A DNA stretch of 64,000 bases from Streptomyces sp. HB132 (GTDB taxonomy: Bacteria > Actinomycetota > Actinomycetes > Streptomycetales > Streptomycetaceae). Positions 34,142 to 41,191 of this stretch are shown here, in pieces. The DNA is taken from assembly GCF_016909575.1 (NCBI RefSeq), contig NZ_JAFBGA010000007.1:368192-432191 (forward strand). Direction: 5' to 3'. The stretch's first letter is position 1; each line of letters opens with the position of its first letter. Under the pieces are notes generated by a model. It did no database searches. It saw only the letters and a program-made list of their open reading frames with translations, and was not told the DNA's origin. The position numbers were made by a program, and so were the translations under genes.

Positions 34142-35323
34142 ATGGCCAAGCGTCTGGTCGTCTGCTGTGACGGCACATGGAACTTCGCCGATCAGCCGAG
34201 CAAGACGAACGTGGCCAAAGTCGCTCTGTCCGTGCGCCAGGGGGCCACCGCACAGAAGGAACAGCGGGTCTACTACCACAGCGGCGTCGGCAGTCGGCGA
34301 TGGGAGCGGCTGCAGGGCGGGGCCTTCGGTATGGGGCTCTCACGCAATGTCGCTGATGCCTACAGGTTCCTCGTGGAGACCTACGAACCGGGCGACCAAC
34401 TGTTCCTCTTCGGCTTCAGCCGGGGCGCGTTCACCGCCCGGAGCCTGGCGGGGCTGGTGCGCAACAGTGGCATCCTGCGGCGGGAACACGCCGACCTGAT
34501 GCAGGAGGCGTGGTCGCTCTACCGGGATCGAATCGAGCAACCGAACGGCGCGGCATCCACGTTGTTCCGACGTTCGTACGCGCGCGAGACGGGGATTCGC
34601 TTCATCGGGGTGTGGGACACCGTCGGGGCGCTGGGCATACCGCTACCGGATGCCGCTCTGCTCCATCCGCTGGTGAACCGGTTCAATCACCGCTGGGAGT
34701 TCCACGACACCCAGCTGAGCGGTTGGATCAAGGGGGCTTTCCACGCGCTGGCCATCGACGAGAAGCGCTCGGCGTTCCAACCGACGCTGTGGCACCAGCG
34801 CCCCGACGCCGCACGGCAGGGGCAGGAGCTGAAGCAGGTCTGGTTCGCCGGTGTGCATTGCGATGTCGGGGGCGGCTACAAGGAGGCGGGACTGTCCGAC
34901 ATCACGCTGCTGTGGATGGTGGACCAGGCCAGGCGCTACGGGCTGGAGATCGACGACGACGCGCTCAGCGCGGCCGGGCCGAAAGTGATGAGGCCGGAGA
35001 AGAGCATCGACTTCCGGGTCGCTCCGGATGGAATGATCCGGATGCACGAGTCCCGCAAGGGCATGTACCGGTTGGCCAAGGTCCGTCACCGGCCCGTGGG
35101 CAGCGCGGTGAACGACACGCACGAGCCCGACGGGAACGAGTACCTGGCGATCCCGGCCAAGGAGCGCTACGACCGCGACACCGACTACCGTCCGCCAGAG
35201 CTCGGACGGTATCTCACCACCCGGGAGCGAATCCGGCTGGAGCCGGTCCTGCTGCTGGACCTCGCAGGCCTGCCGCCGGTGACGACTGCCGCGACCGCAC
35301 CGGGGGCCCGCCGCACCAGCTGA
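34142..35323 (+). CDS. DUF2235 alpha/beta hydrolase (Tle1-like phospholipase family)
   Basis: A 393-residue DUF2235 protein. It opens with the family hallmark KRLVVCCDGTWN (residues 3-14). The nucleophile elbow is FGFSRGAFTAR (Ser93), a conserved Asp lies in RFIGVWDTVGALG (Asp159), and the catalytic His is in WFAGVHCDVGGGY (His239), giving a Ser-Asp-His triad. The family includes the type VI secretion phospholipase effector Tle1 and fungal T6SS-like lipases. No signal peptide is present. The start ATG has GGAGG nine bases upstream. The neighbouring divergent cargo-like gene makes a role in inter-organism conflict conceivable but unproven; an ordinary lipid or ester hydrolase is the alternative. 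Confidence 0.9.
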   Translation: MAKRLVVCCDGTWNFADQPSKTNVAKVALSVRQGATAQKEQRVYYHSGVGSRRWERLQGGAFGMGLSRNVADAYRFLVETYEPGDQLFLFGFSRGAFTARSLAGLVRNSGILRREHADLMQEAWSLYRDRIEQPNGAASTLFRRSYARETGIRFIGVWDTVGALGIPLPDAALLHPLVNRFNHRWEFHDTQLSGWIKGAFHALAIDEKRSAFQPTLWHQRPDAARQGQELKQVWFAGVHCDVGGGYKEAGLSDITLLWMVDQARRYGLEIDDDALSAAGPKVMRPEKSIDFRVAPDGMIRMHESRKGMYRLAKVRHRPVGSAVNDTHEPDGNEYLAIPAKERYDRDTDYRPPELGRYLTTRERIRLEPVLLLDLAGLPPVTTAATAPGARRTS

Positions 35324-35451
35324 GGGGGTGACCGCAGCCCCTGGTGACGGGTCGAAGCATCACCCGATACTCAGTCGTTGTCCGAGGAGGAATGGTGGGG
35401 GTGCACATCGTGCCCCGCGCACACCTTGTTCCGAAGCAAGGCGCCCCGCCT

Positions 35452-36180
35452 TCAGTCGAGCTGCCGTACGGGCGCTGCGAGTCGGCCCAGGTGTTCGCCG
35501 TACCCGCCCTGAGCACGGGCCGCAAGACGCGCGGAGGTGAGCACCGGGAAGCGTCTGGTTCGCAGGACGCGATGACCGCCCGCCTCCAACGCACCTACGA
35601 GCGCATGGTCCTCACCCGTGGCCACCGTGGGGTAGCCCCCGCAGCGCAGGTACGCATCGGCTCGCACACCCAGGTTCGCGCCGTGCACATGTGAGTGAAG
35701 ATCAGGCCGGCCCGGGTGATGACCGGCCTCCTCGTACTCCCGAACATGACGATGGATCACTTCGCTGAGCGCGGGGTGCCATCCCTGAGGGCGGACGGTA
35801 CCCACCACCGCGTCCCAGCCCTCCTCTACGCATGCACGCTGGTGAGCGAGCCAGCCGGACGGTACCTCACTGTCGGCGTCGGTCGAGGCGATCCATACAT
35901 TGCGCGGGTCCAGGTTGAGAGTACGCAAGGCGATCCTCGTGCCCTCGGCTCTGGCCCGCCCGGGGCTACGTGCGTCGAGCGGGGCGATCAAAGCGCCTGC
36001 CTGACGTGCCACCGATTCGGTCGCGTCGGTACATGCGTCCGCTGCGACCACCACCAGGAGTCGGGTGCGCGCGAGGGCGGGGTGACGGCCGGCGCGGGAC
36101 ACGGCGGCCAGAGCGGCGCCCAACAGCGCCTGCTCGTTGTGCGCCGGTATGACCACGGCCATGGCCAGGATCCCTTTCAC
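35452..36180 (-). CDS. Family 2 glycosyltransferase
   Basis: A 242-residue GT-A fold enzyme. The nucleotide-binding start is MAVVIPAHNEQALLGAAL (about 7-24), followed by LLVVVAADACTDATESVA, the DxD-type WIASTDADSEVP and the acceptor-side SHVHGANLGVRADAYLRCGG and ATGEDHALVGALEAGGHRV. No membrane helices, so it is likely cytosolic or peripheral. It is the last gene of a four-gene operon; its GTG start overlaps the methyltransferase stop by 4 nt (GTGA), implying translational coupling. It should transfer a sugar from a nucleotide sugar to an acceptor shared with the deacetylase and methyltransferase; the acceptor is unknown. Confidence 0.9.
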   Translation of the reverse strand: MKGILAMAVVIPAHNEQALLGAALAAVSRAGRHPALARTRLLVVVAADACTDATESVARQAGALIAPLDARSPGRARAEGTRIALRTLNLDPRNVWIASTDADSEVPSGWLAHQRACVEEGWDAVVGTVRPQGWHPALSEVIHRHVREYEEAGHHPGRPDLHSHVHGANLGVRADAYLRCGGYPTVATGEDHALVGALEAGGHRVLRTRRFPVLTSARLAARAQGGYGEHLGRLAAPVRQLD

Positions 36181-36794
36181 ACGAGTCCCTCGAAGGCGGC
36201 GGGCGAGGCCGGTGCCGCCTCACCCGGCAGGACTTTGCTGAAGGTCTGCAGGACGAAGTCATCCTCCTGATGATCGGTCCGAAGCATCAGCCCGGGTTCA
36301 AGGGCGAGCCGGTCGGCCACCTGCGCGCCGGTGTGCAAGTGCTCCGGCACGGGATGGTTCCAGTGAACGGTGACCAGAGTCCCGCCCGGCTCGAGCGAGC
36401 CGACGGCCCGTGACAACAAGGCGTCCAGTCGCGTCGAATCGAAGTAGTAGAGCAGTTCGGAGAGTACGACGAGGTCGAATCGCCCCTCGGGCCACTCCTC
36501 GGGAACGGCCAGCCGGGCCACCTCCACCTGCCCGAGGTCCGCCGTGCGCCGCCGGGTGGTCTCCACCGCCGAGGCCACCCGGTCGGCGGCGAGCAACCGC
36601 TCGCACCGCGCAGCCAGGAGCCGCGTCAACTGCCCTACCGAACATCCGGGTTCGAAGGCGGAACGGAAGAAAGGTCTGGGCAGCGAGGCCAGAGTGAGCG
36701 CGTACTTGCGCTGCTCGTACCAGCGCTCCTGGAGGTGCCAGGGGTCGTCCTGACCCCGGTACATGCCCTCGAAATATCCGGCGGGGGTGCTCAC
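36177..36794 (-). CDS. NodS-like SAM-dependent methyltransferase
   Basis: A 205-residue class I methyltransferase. YFEGMYRGQDDPWHLQERWY (7-26) and YEQRKYALTLASLP are typical of the NodS branch, which in rhizobia N-methylates deacetylated chitooligosaccharides. The SAM-binding motif I is SAFEPGCSVGQLTRLLA (45-61), motif IV FDLVVLSELLYYFDS, and a late GGTLVTVHWNHPVPE. It overlaps both its upstream (PIG-L) and downstream (GT2) neighbours by 4 nt. NodS specificity is known only for rhizobial enzymes; here the substrate is inferred to be a deacetylated amino sugar or related molecule. Confidence 0.9.
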   Translation of the reverse strand: MSTPAGYFEGMYRGQDDPWHLQERWYEQRKYALTLASLPRPFFRSAFEPGCSVGQLTRLLAARCERLLAADRVASAVETTRRRTADLGQVEVARLAVPEEWPEGRFDLVVLSELLYYFDSTRLDALLSRAVGSLEPGGTLVTVHWNHPVPEHLHTGAQVADRLALEPGLMLRTDHQEDDFVLQTFSKVLPGEAAPASPAAFEGLV

Positions 36795-37564
36795 AGGAAC
36801 ACCACCTCGCGGGGACGCAGATGATGGGCGAGCTCCTCGGGCGGCAGGACTGCGGCATCCTCCGCTTCCGGCCCCAGAGGCCCGATCTGCGAGACGAAGG
36901 CATCGACCGCCTGCCGCTTCCGGGCCTGGACACCGGTGGACAGAGAGAGTCGTGCCGCCCGGCCCCAGGGCACGCGGGGATCATCGGGACGCGCCCAGTG
37001 CCACATCCAGACGGGGTATTCGGCGAAAGGCGCGTCAGCCTCGCGAGCCGCTGCCCGCGCCGCGCGGCCGGCCGCCTCGTGGTCGCTGTGCACATCGCCC
37101 GCCCACGGAGCCGCGACAAGGGCCGCTCCCGAGCACAGCGGGACCAGGGCCCGTCGCACATCATCCTCGTGACGGTCGACACCCGAGTCCGGGATCCGCA
37201 GCCGTACGACCTCGGCGTTCCGGGCGCCGAGCCGGTCGAGGGCGGTGCGGGTCTCCTCGGCGCGGACCCGGACCAGTTCGTCGGCGCGCACGGTCTTACT
37301 GTGCGGGTGGGAACCCTCCCCGTCGGTCACGGACACCACGGTGAGCCGGTGCCCGGCGTCGGCGAGCCGAGCCATAGTGCCGCCGAGACCCAGAACCTCG
37401 TCGTCGGGATGGGCCGCCACCACGACCACCCGGCTGCCCCGGGAAGGCAACGGGAACTCGGGCAGGTCTTCCCAGCCCGTCCAGGCCTCCCAGACGCTCT
37501 CGTCGGTACCGGGGGCCTGAATGGCGTCGGAACACGGCGGCGGACCGTCGGCGTGTGTGGTCAC
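36791..37564 (-). CDS. PIG-L/LmbE-family zinc deacetylase
   Basis: A 257-residue LmbE-like enzyme with zinc ligands in VVVAAHPDDEVLGLGGTMAR (HPDDE at 52-56) and GDVHSDHEAAGR (HSDH at 159-162). The family removes N-acetyl groups from amino sugars, e.g. GlcNAc-PI, GlcNAc-inositol (MshB) or teicoplanin pseudoaglycone. It differs from MshB/Mca in lacking their C-terminal extensions. Start GTG (VTTHADG) overlaps the acyl-CoA dehydrogenase stop as GTGA, and its own stop overlaps the next start, so it is strictly coupled in the operon. Confidence 0.92.
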   Translation of the reverse strand: MTTHADGPPPCSDAIQAPGTDESVWEAWTGWEDLPEFPLPSRGSRVVVVAAHPDDEVLGLGGTMARLADAGHRLTVVSVTDGEGSHPHSKTVRADELVRVRAEETRTALDRLGARNAEVVRLRIPDSGVDRHEDDVRRALVPLCSGAALVAAPWAGDVHSDHEAAGRAARAAAREADAPFAEYPVWMWHWARPDDPRVPWGRAARLSLSTGVQARKRQAVDAFVSQIGPLGPEAEDAAVLPPEELAHHLRPREVVFL

Positions 37565-38607
37565 TTCTCCTCCCGGCCGCTGACCAGGGCACCGAGTTCC
37601 GCGAGGTTGCGCTCGGCATGGTGTTGACGGATGTAGACGGTCAGGTCGGCGACGTCGCGCGCATGGCGCCGGTCGTGGCACAACGGCCCCGCTCCAGTCG
37701 CACGGCCCACATGCCCGAGCGTGCGATCGCAGACCGCCTCGATGAAGCCCCTTACGCGCAGGCTGCGCAGCCTTGCCTCACCCTTGACGTCCAGGGGGTC
37801 GGCGTCGATCTCGGCCGCCGCTGCCTCCAGGAGCAGGTCGGCTGCCCGCAGGTCGATGTCCACCGCGCCGAGGTGGGCGTCCGTGTGAGGGCCGCTCCCG
37901 CGACGGGCCGCCGCGCCCAGGACGCGGGCGACGGCACGCGCCCCACCCAGCCAGCAGGCAGCCACTCCGATGCCACCGTGCTGGAATCCGGGCCGGTTCA
38001 GGTACTCCTCGACGCCTCCGACCGGTTCCGCTGCCGCGGAGTGGAAGCGGACGTCCGGTGTGTCGGAGCCCGCCATGCCCAGTGCCTGCCAGCTGCCCCT
38101 CACCGGCTCGAAGGCCCCTTCTGTCAGCGGCACGGCGAAGAGCCGCCGGCCGTCCTCGGCACGTGCGGTGATCAGCGCGTGGGTGCAGCTGTGTGCTCCC
38201 GAGCAGTACTGCTTTAGCCCACTGACGTCCCACCGCCCGTCGTCGCGGCGGACGGCGGAAAGTGCTTCTCCAGGGGGCTCGGCCGCCCACACCCCCCAGC
38301 GCTGCCCTGTAGCGACGTTGGGACCGGCCAGTTCGGCGAGGATGGCCGTCGCGTCGACGTGGCCCTCCACCAGCCGGGCGAGACACAGATCGTCCTCAGC
38401 GACGGCCCGCAAAGTGGCGAAGCGGTCGGCGGTCGCGCCGCTGCCCGGCAGCGGAAAGCTCAGCTCGCCGGTTTCGATGGCGGAGATCGCCGAGGTGAAG
38501 CGAGTCGCGGTTTCCTCCCGCAGGGCGCGGGCGTCGAAATCAGCTGCTTCACCGGATCCAGGCTGAGGATCGGGTACGACGGGGCGTCGTACGGCGTCCA
38601 ATGTCAT
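37561..38607 (-). CDS. Acyl-CoA dehydrogenase family protein
   Basis: A 348-residue flavoprotein-like acyl-CoA dehydrogenase and first gene of the four-gene operon. The N-terminal helices (TRFTSAISAIETGELSFPLP), the middle beta domain (ATGQRWGVWAAEPPGEALSA, DVSGLKQYCSGAHSCTHALI) and C-terminal helical bundle (GGIGVAACWLGGARAVARVL) are recognisable. It is shorter than typical (380-400), and the usual catalytic-Glu context is not obvious, so the reaction is uncertain; it could act on a carrier- or lipid-bound acyl chain. GGAGGA lies seven bases before the ATG. The link with a deacetylase, methyltransferase and glycosyltransferase suggests building an acylated glycan. Confidence 0.85.
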   Translation of the reverse strand: MTLDAVRRPVVPDPQPGSGEAADFDARALREETATRFTSAISAIETGELSFPLPGSGATADRFATLRAVAEDDLCLARLVEGHVDATAILAELAGPNVATGQRWGVWAAEPPGEALSAVRRDDGRWDVSGLKQYCSGAHSCTHALITARAEDGRRLFAVPLTEGAFEPVRGSWQALGMAGSDTPDVRFHSAAAEPVGGVEEYLNRPGFQHGGIGVAACWLGGARAVARVLGAAARRGSGPHTDAHLGAVDIDLRAADLLLEAAAAEIDADPLDVKGEARLRSLRVRGFIEAVCDRTLGHVGRATGAGPLCHDRRHARDVADLTVYIRQHHAERNLAELGALVSGREEK

Positions 38608-38694
38608 TCGCGTGTCCTCCGTTCGTCCGGCCGGCCGTGTCTCCGCCCGGCCTGGCTCCTGTGCCCGGTGACGGGCGATTCACGCCGAGCCCTC

Positions 38695-38731
38695 CGGGAC
38701 GGTGCCCTCCCGGACCGGAGGCACCGTCCCG
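38695..38731. terminator. Long hairpin upstream of the acyl-CoA dehydrogenase operon
   Basis: CGGGACGGTGCC and GGCACCGTCCCG form a perfect 12-bp stem around a 13-nt loop, about 90 nt upstream of the operon's first start codon. It could be a terminator for a lost neighbour or a leader structure controlling the operon. Confidence 0.55.
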
Positions 38732-39388
38732 TACTCGTGTCACCGGGAGCACGGCCGGGGCGCCGGACACCACGCCGATCATGACTCCACGATCGCCCCT
38801 CGGTGCGGCGACGGCATGCGGAGACGCCCGGAAGGAGCCCGCCACGACCGCCGACGCCGCGCAGGCCGCGCGCACCGGGCCCGATGGCGGGGGCACGCGC
38901 CAGGCGAACCGTGTACTGCTGACGACGACTGAGCCGGCCCGCGCCACCGCCGCGAGCCCCGGCCGACGGGGCGGCCCGGCACATGGGCTGGGGAGGGTGC
39001 GGCGGGAAGCCAGTTCTTTCTGCCCAGTGCCGCGCGAGCGACCGAGCAGCAGTCTGTCCGACGCACGAGCCGACGCTTTCTTGTCCAGCCATCGGGCGAC
39101 GACGCGGACACAACCCAGCCTGGTGATCTGATCAGGCGCTGTTCTTATCCGGGTTCTCCTGCGGCGTCGCGGTTCGGCGTCAGCGTGCCCCCTGCCTCAA
39201 CCTTCTTCCCGTCGTGGTGCTCACCACGGTCGCCGACGCGTCACCGGCCCTCGACCTCGCGGAGAATGTCGGAACCAGCAGTCCCAGGAGACCCTTGCCG
39301 GGGCGTGTCCCGGTGTTCACGGTCGACGTGAAGCAGGCGCCTCGCCGAGAGGGCTGAGTGTGCCCCATCAGCCCGGGGTGCGGGTCGG
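38732..39388. other. Intergenic region without a recognisable gene
   Basis: About 650 nt with Ala/Arg/Pro-rich open frames lacking motifs. It should contain the promoter of the four-gene operon and the end of the downstream leftward gene; nothing more specific can be supported. Confidence 0.35.
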
Positions 39389-39715
39389 TCAGCGCCCGAG
39401 TGCCTCGGCCAGTTCCCGCTTGTTCATCGTGGAGCGGCCGTCGATACCGCGCTTGCGGGCCTCGGCGTACAACTGGTCCTTCGTCGGCCCCTGGGCACCC
39501 TTGTGTGACCGCTCACCACCTCGCTGGTAGGCGGACTTCTTGTCCCGTGTCGACGTCTCGCTCGCCGTGGCGGACTCACCCGAGCGGGCACGCTCCTTGT
39601 TCACCGTACGGGCCGCGATCTCCTTGGCCCGGCCTTCGGAGGTGCCGCGCTTCTCGGCACTGTCCTTGATGTGTTCGTACTGACGCTCACGCTTGGCGTC
39701 GGAACCTCGCGGCAT
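39389..39715 (-). CDS. Small Rho-N/SAP-like domain protein ('plasmid stabilization' family)
   Basis: A 108-residue, highly charged protein. The N-terminal two thirds (KRERQYEHIKDSAEKRGTSE, AKEIAARTVNKERARSGESA) is a hydrophilic helical region. The C-terminus (TKDQLYAEARKRGIDGRSTM, NKRELAEALG) is a Rho-N/SAP-like helix-extended-helix nucleic-acid-binding motif. Homologues are widespread in Streptomyces and are often annotated as plasmid stabilization proteins without experimental support. The ATG follows GAAGGAGA. A SigB-type promoter candidate (39781-39806) upstream suggests stress or stationary-phase expression. Confidence 0.85.
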   Translation of the reverse strand: MPRGSDAKRERQYEHIKDSAEKRGTSEGRAKEIAARTVNKERARSGESATASETSTRDKKSAYQRGGERSHKGAQGPTKDQLYAEARKRGIDGRSTMNKRELAEALGR

Positions 39716-39780
39716 CGCGCTCTCCTTCCGTACGTGCGCTGCCGGTGTACGGCCTCGCCTGTTCCTCGATCGTCCTTCGG

Positions 39781-39806
39781 GTACCCGAGGCTGTGGTCCC
39801 TCACCC
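39781..39806 (-). promoter_or_regulatory. Candidate SigB-type promoter for the small Rho-N protein
   Basis: On the reverse strand GGGT (39803-39806), a 16-nt spacer and GGGTAC (39781-39786) fit the SigB consensus GNNT-N14-16-GGGTAY exactly, about 65 nt upstream of the start codon. Confidence 0.55.
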
Positions 39807-39894
39807 GGAACAAGGGGTGCGTCCGACCACACGACGCCTACCTGCCTTGGGGTACCCGTCATGGGAACCCGCTTCCACCGAGCAGTGATCCGGG

Positions 39895-41079
39895 TCAGGG
39901 GACGAGCAGGGTCTTGATCATGCCGTCGGCCTTCTTCTGGAACGTCTCGTACGCCTGGGGGCCCTCTTCGAGCGGCAGGTGGTGAGTGGCGAAGGTGTCG
40001 ACGCCCAGCGGGTCGTCGTCGACGAGCAGCGGCAGCAGGTCGTCGACCCAGTGCCTCACGTTGGCCTGGCCCATGCGCAACTGGATCTGCTTGTCGAACA
40101 GTGTGAGCATCGGCATGGGGTCGGCGGACCCGCCGTACACGCCGGAGATGGAGATGGTGCCGCCCCTGCGCACCGCGTCGATCGCCGCGTGAAGAGCGGA
40201 CAGACGGTCGATGCCGGCGTTCTCCATCAGGCGCTGCCCGATGGCATCGGGCAGGAAGCCGACAGCCGTGTGTGCCGCCTTCGCGATCGGCGAGCCATGG
40301 GCCTCCATGCCGACGGCGTCGATCACAGCATCCGTACCGCGCCCCTGGGTGAGGTCCCTGACGGCGTCGCCGATGTTCTTTCCGTACCGTCGCACGTCCA
40401 GACATGTCGCGCCGTACGAGCTCACCCGGTCGAGGCGCTCGGGAACGAGATCCACGCCTACGACCAGGCCCGCGCCGCGGTGGAGCGCGATCCGTGCCGC
40501 CATCGCCCCGATCGGCCCGAGGCCGAGCACGGTGACACTGCCGCCCGGCGGAATGGCCGCGTACTCCACTGCCTGCCATGCCGTCGGCAATACGTCGGAC
40601 AGGTAGACGAACCGGTCGTCCGACGGGCCGTGCGGGACCTTGATCGGCAGATCGTTGCCGAAGGGCACGCGCATGTACTCGGCCTGGCCGCCGGGCACCT
40701 GCCCGTAGAGCTTCGTGTACCCGAACAGAGACGCACCCGTGCCGTGCTCCCGCACCTGGGTGGTCTCGCACTGGGAGTACAGCCCGCTCTCGCACATGTA
40801 GCAGTGGCTGCAGGAGACGTTGAAGGGGATGACGACCCGGTCTCCGGGTGCGAGGGAGGTGACCTCCGGACCGACCTCTTCGACCACGCCCATCGGTTCG
40901 TGCCCGAGGATGTCACCGGGGTCGAGGTAGGGGCCGAGTACTTCGTACAGGTGCAGATCGGAGCCGCAGATCCCAGTGGAGGTGATCTTCACGATGATGT
41001 CCGTGGGATCCTGAATTTTCGGGTCCGGGACAGTCTCGACCTTCACATCCCGCTTCCCCTGGTAGGTCAACGCACGCAT
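39895..41079 (-). CDS. Zinc-dependent alcohol dehydrogenase (MDR family)
   Basis: A 394-residue medium-chain dehydrogenase. Catalytic zinc ligands are in STGICGSDLHLYE (Cys near 38) and ILGHEPMGVVEEVG (His-Glu near 66). Four structural-zinc cysteines are in NVSCSHCYMCESGLYSQC. The NAD(P)-binding Rossmann motif is VTVLGLGPIGAMAARIAL. The sequence resembles the glutathione-independent formaldehyde dehydrogenase branch, with an insert around residues 255-300. It oxidises an alcohol or hydrated aldehyde with NAD. GAGGA lies eight bases before the start. A short relic of a similar gene's 3' end is found 2.5 kb away (43583-43620). Confidence 0.93.
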   Translation of the reverse strand: MRALTYQGKRDVKVETVPDPKIQDPTDIIVKITSTGICGSDLHLYEVLGPYLDPGDILGHEPMGVVEEVGPEVTSLAPGDRVVIPFNVSCSHCYMCESGLYSQCETTQVREHGTGASLFGYTKLYGQVPGGQAEYMRVPFGNDLPIKVPHGPSDDRFVYLSDVLPTAWQAVEYAAIPPGGSVTVLGLGPIGAMAARIALHRGAGLVVGVDLVPERLDRVSSYGATCLDVRRYGKNIGDAVRDLTQGRGTDAVIDAVGMEAHGSPIAKAAHTAVGFLPDAIGQRLMENAGIDRLSALHAAIDAVRRGGTISISGVYGGSADPMPMLTLFDKQIQLRMGQANVRHWVDDLLPLLVDDDPLGVDTFATHHLPLEEGPQAYETFQKKADGMIKTLLVP

Positions 41080-41191
41080 GATGGCGATCCTCTCGACGAC
41101 GGGATTTCCCTGTTTCACTGGACGCCCGGACGCTCGCTCAACGAATGCCTGAATGCTTGCGGCTCCGAAGTCGAACGCTGAAGACGTTCTC

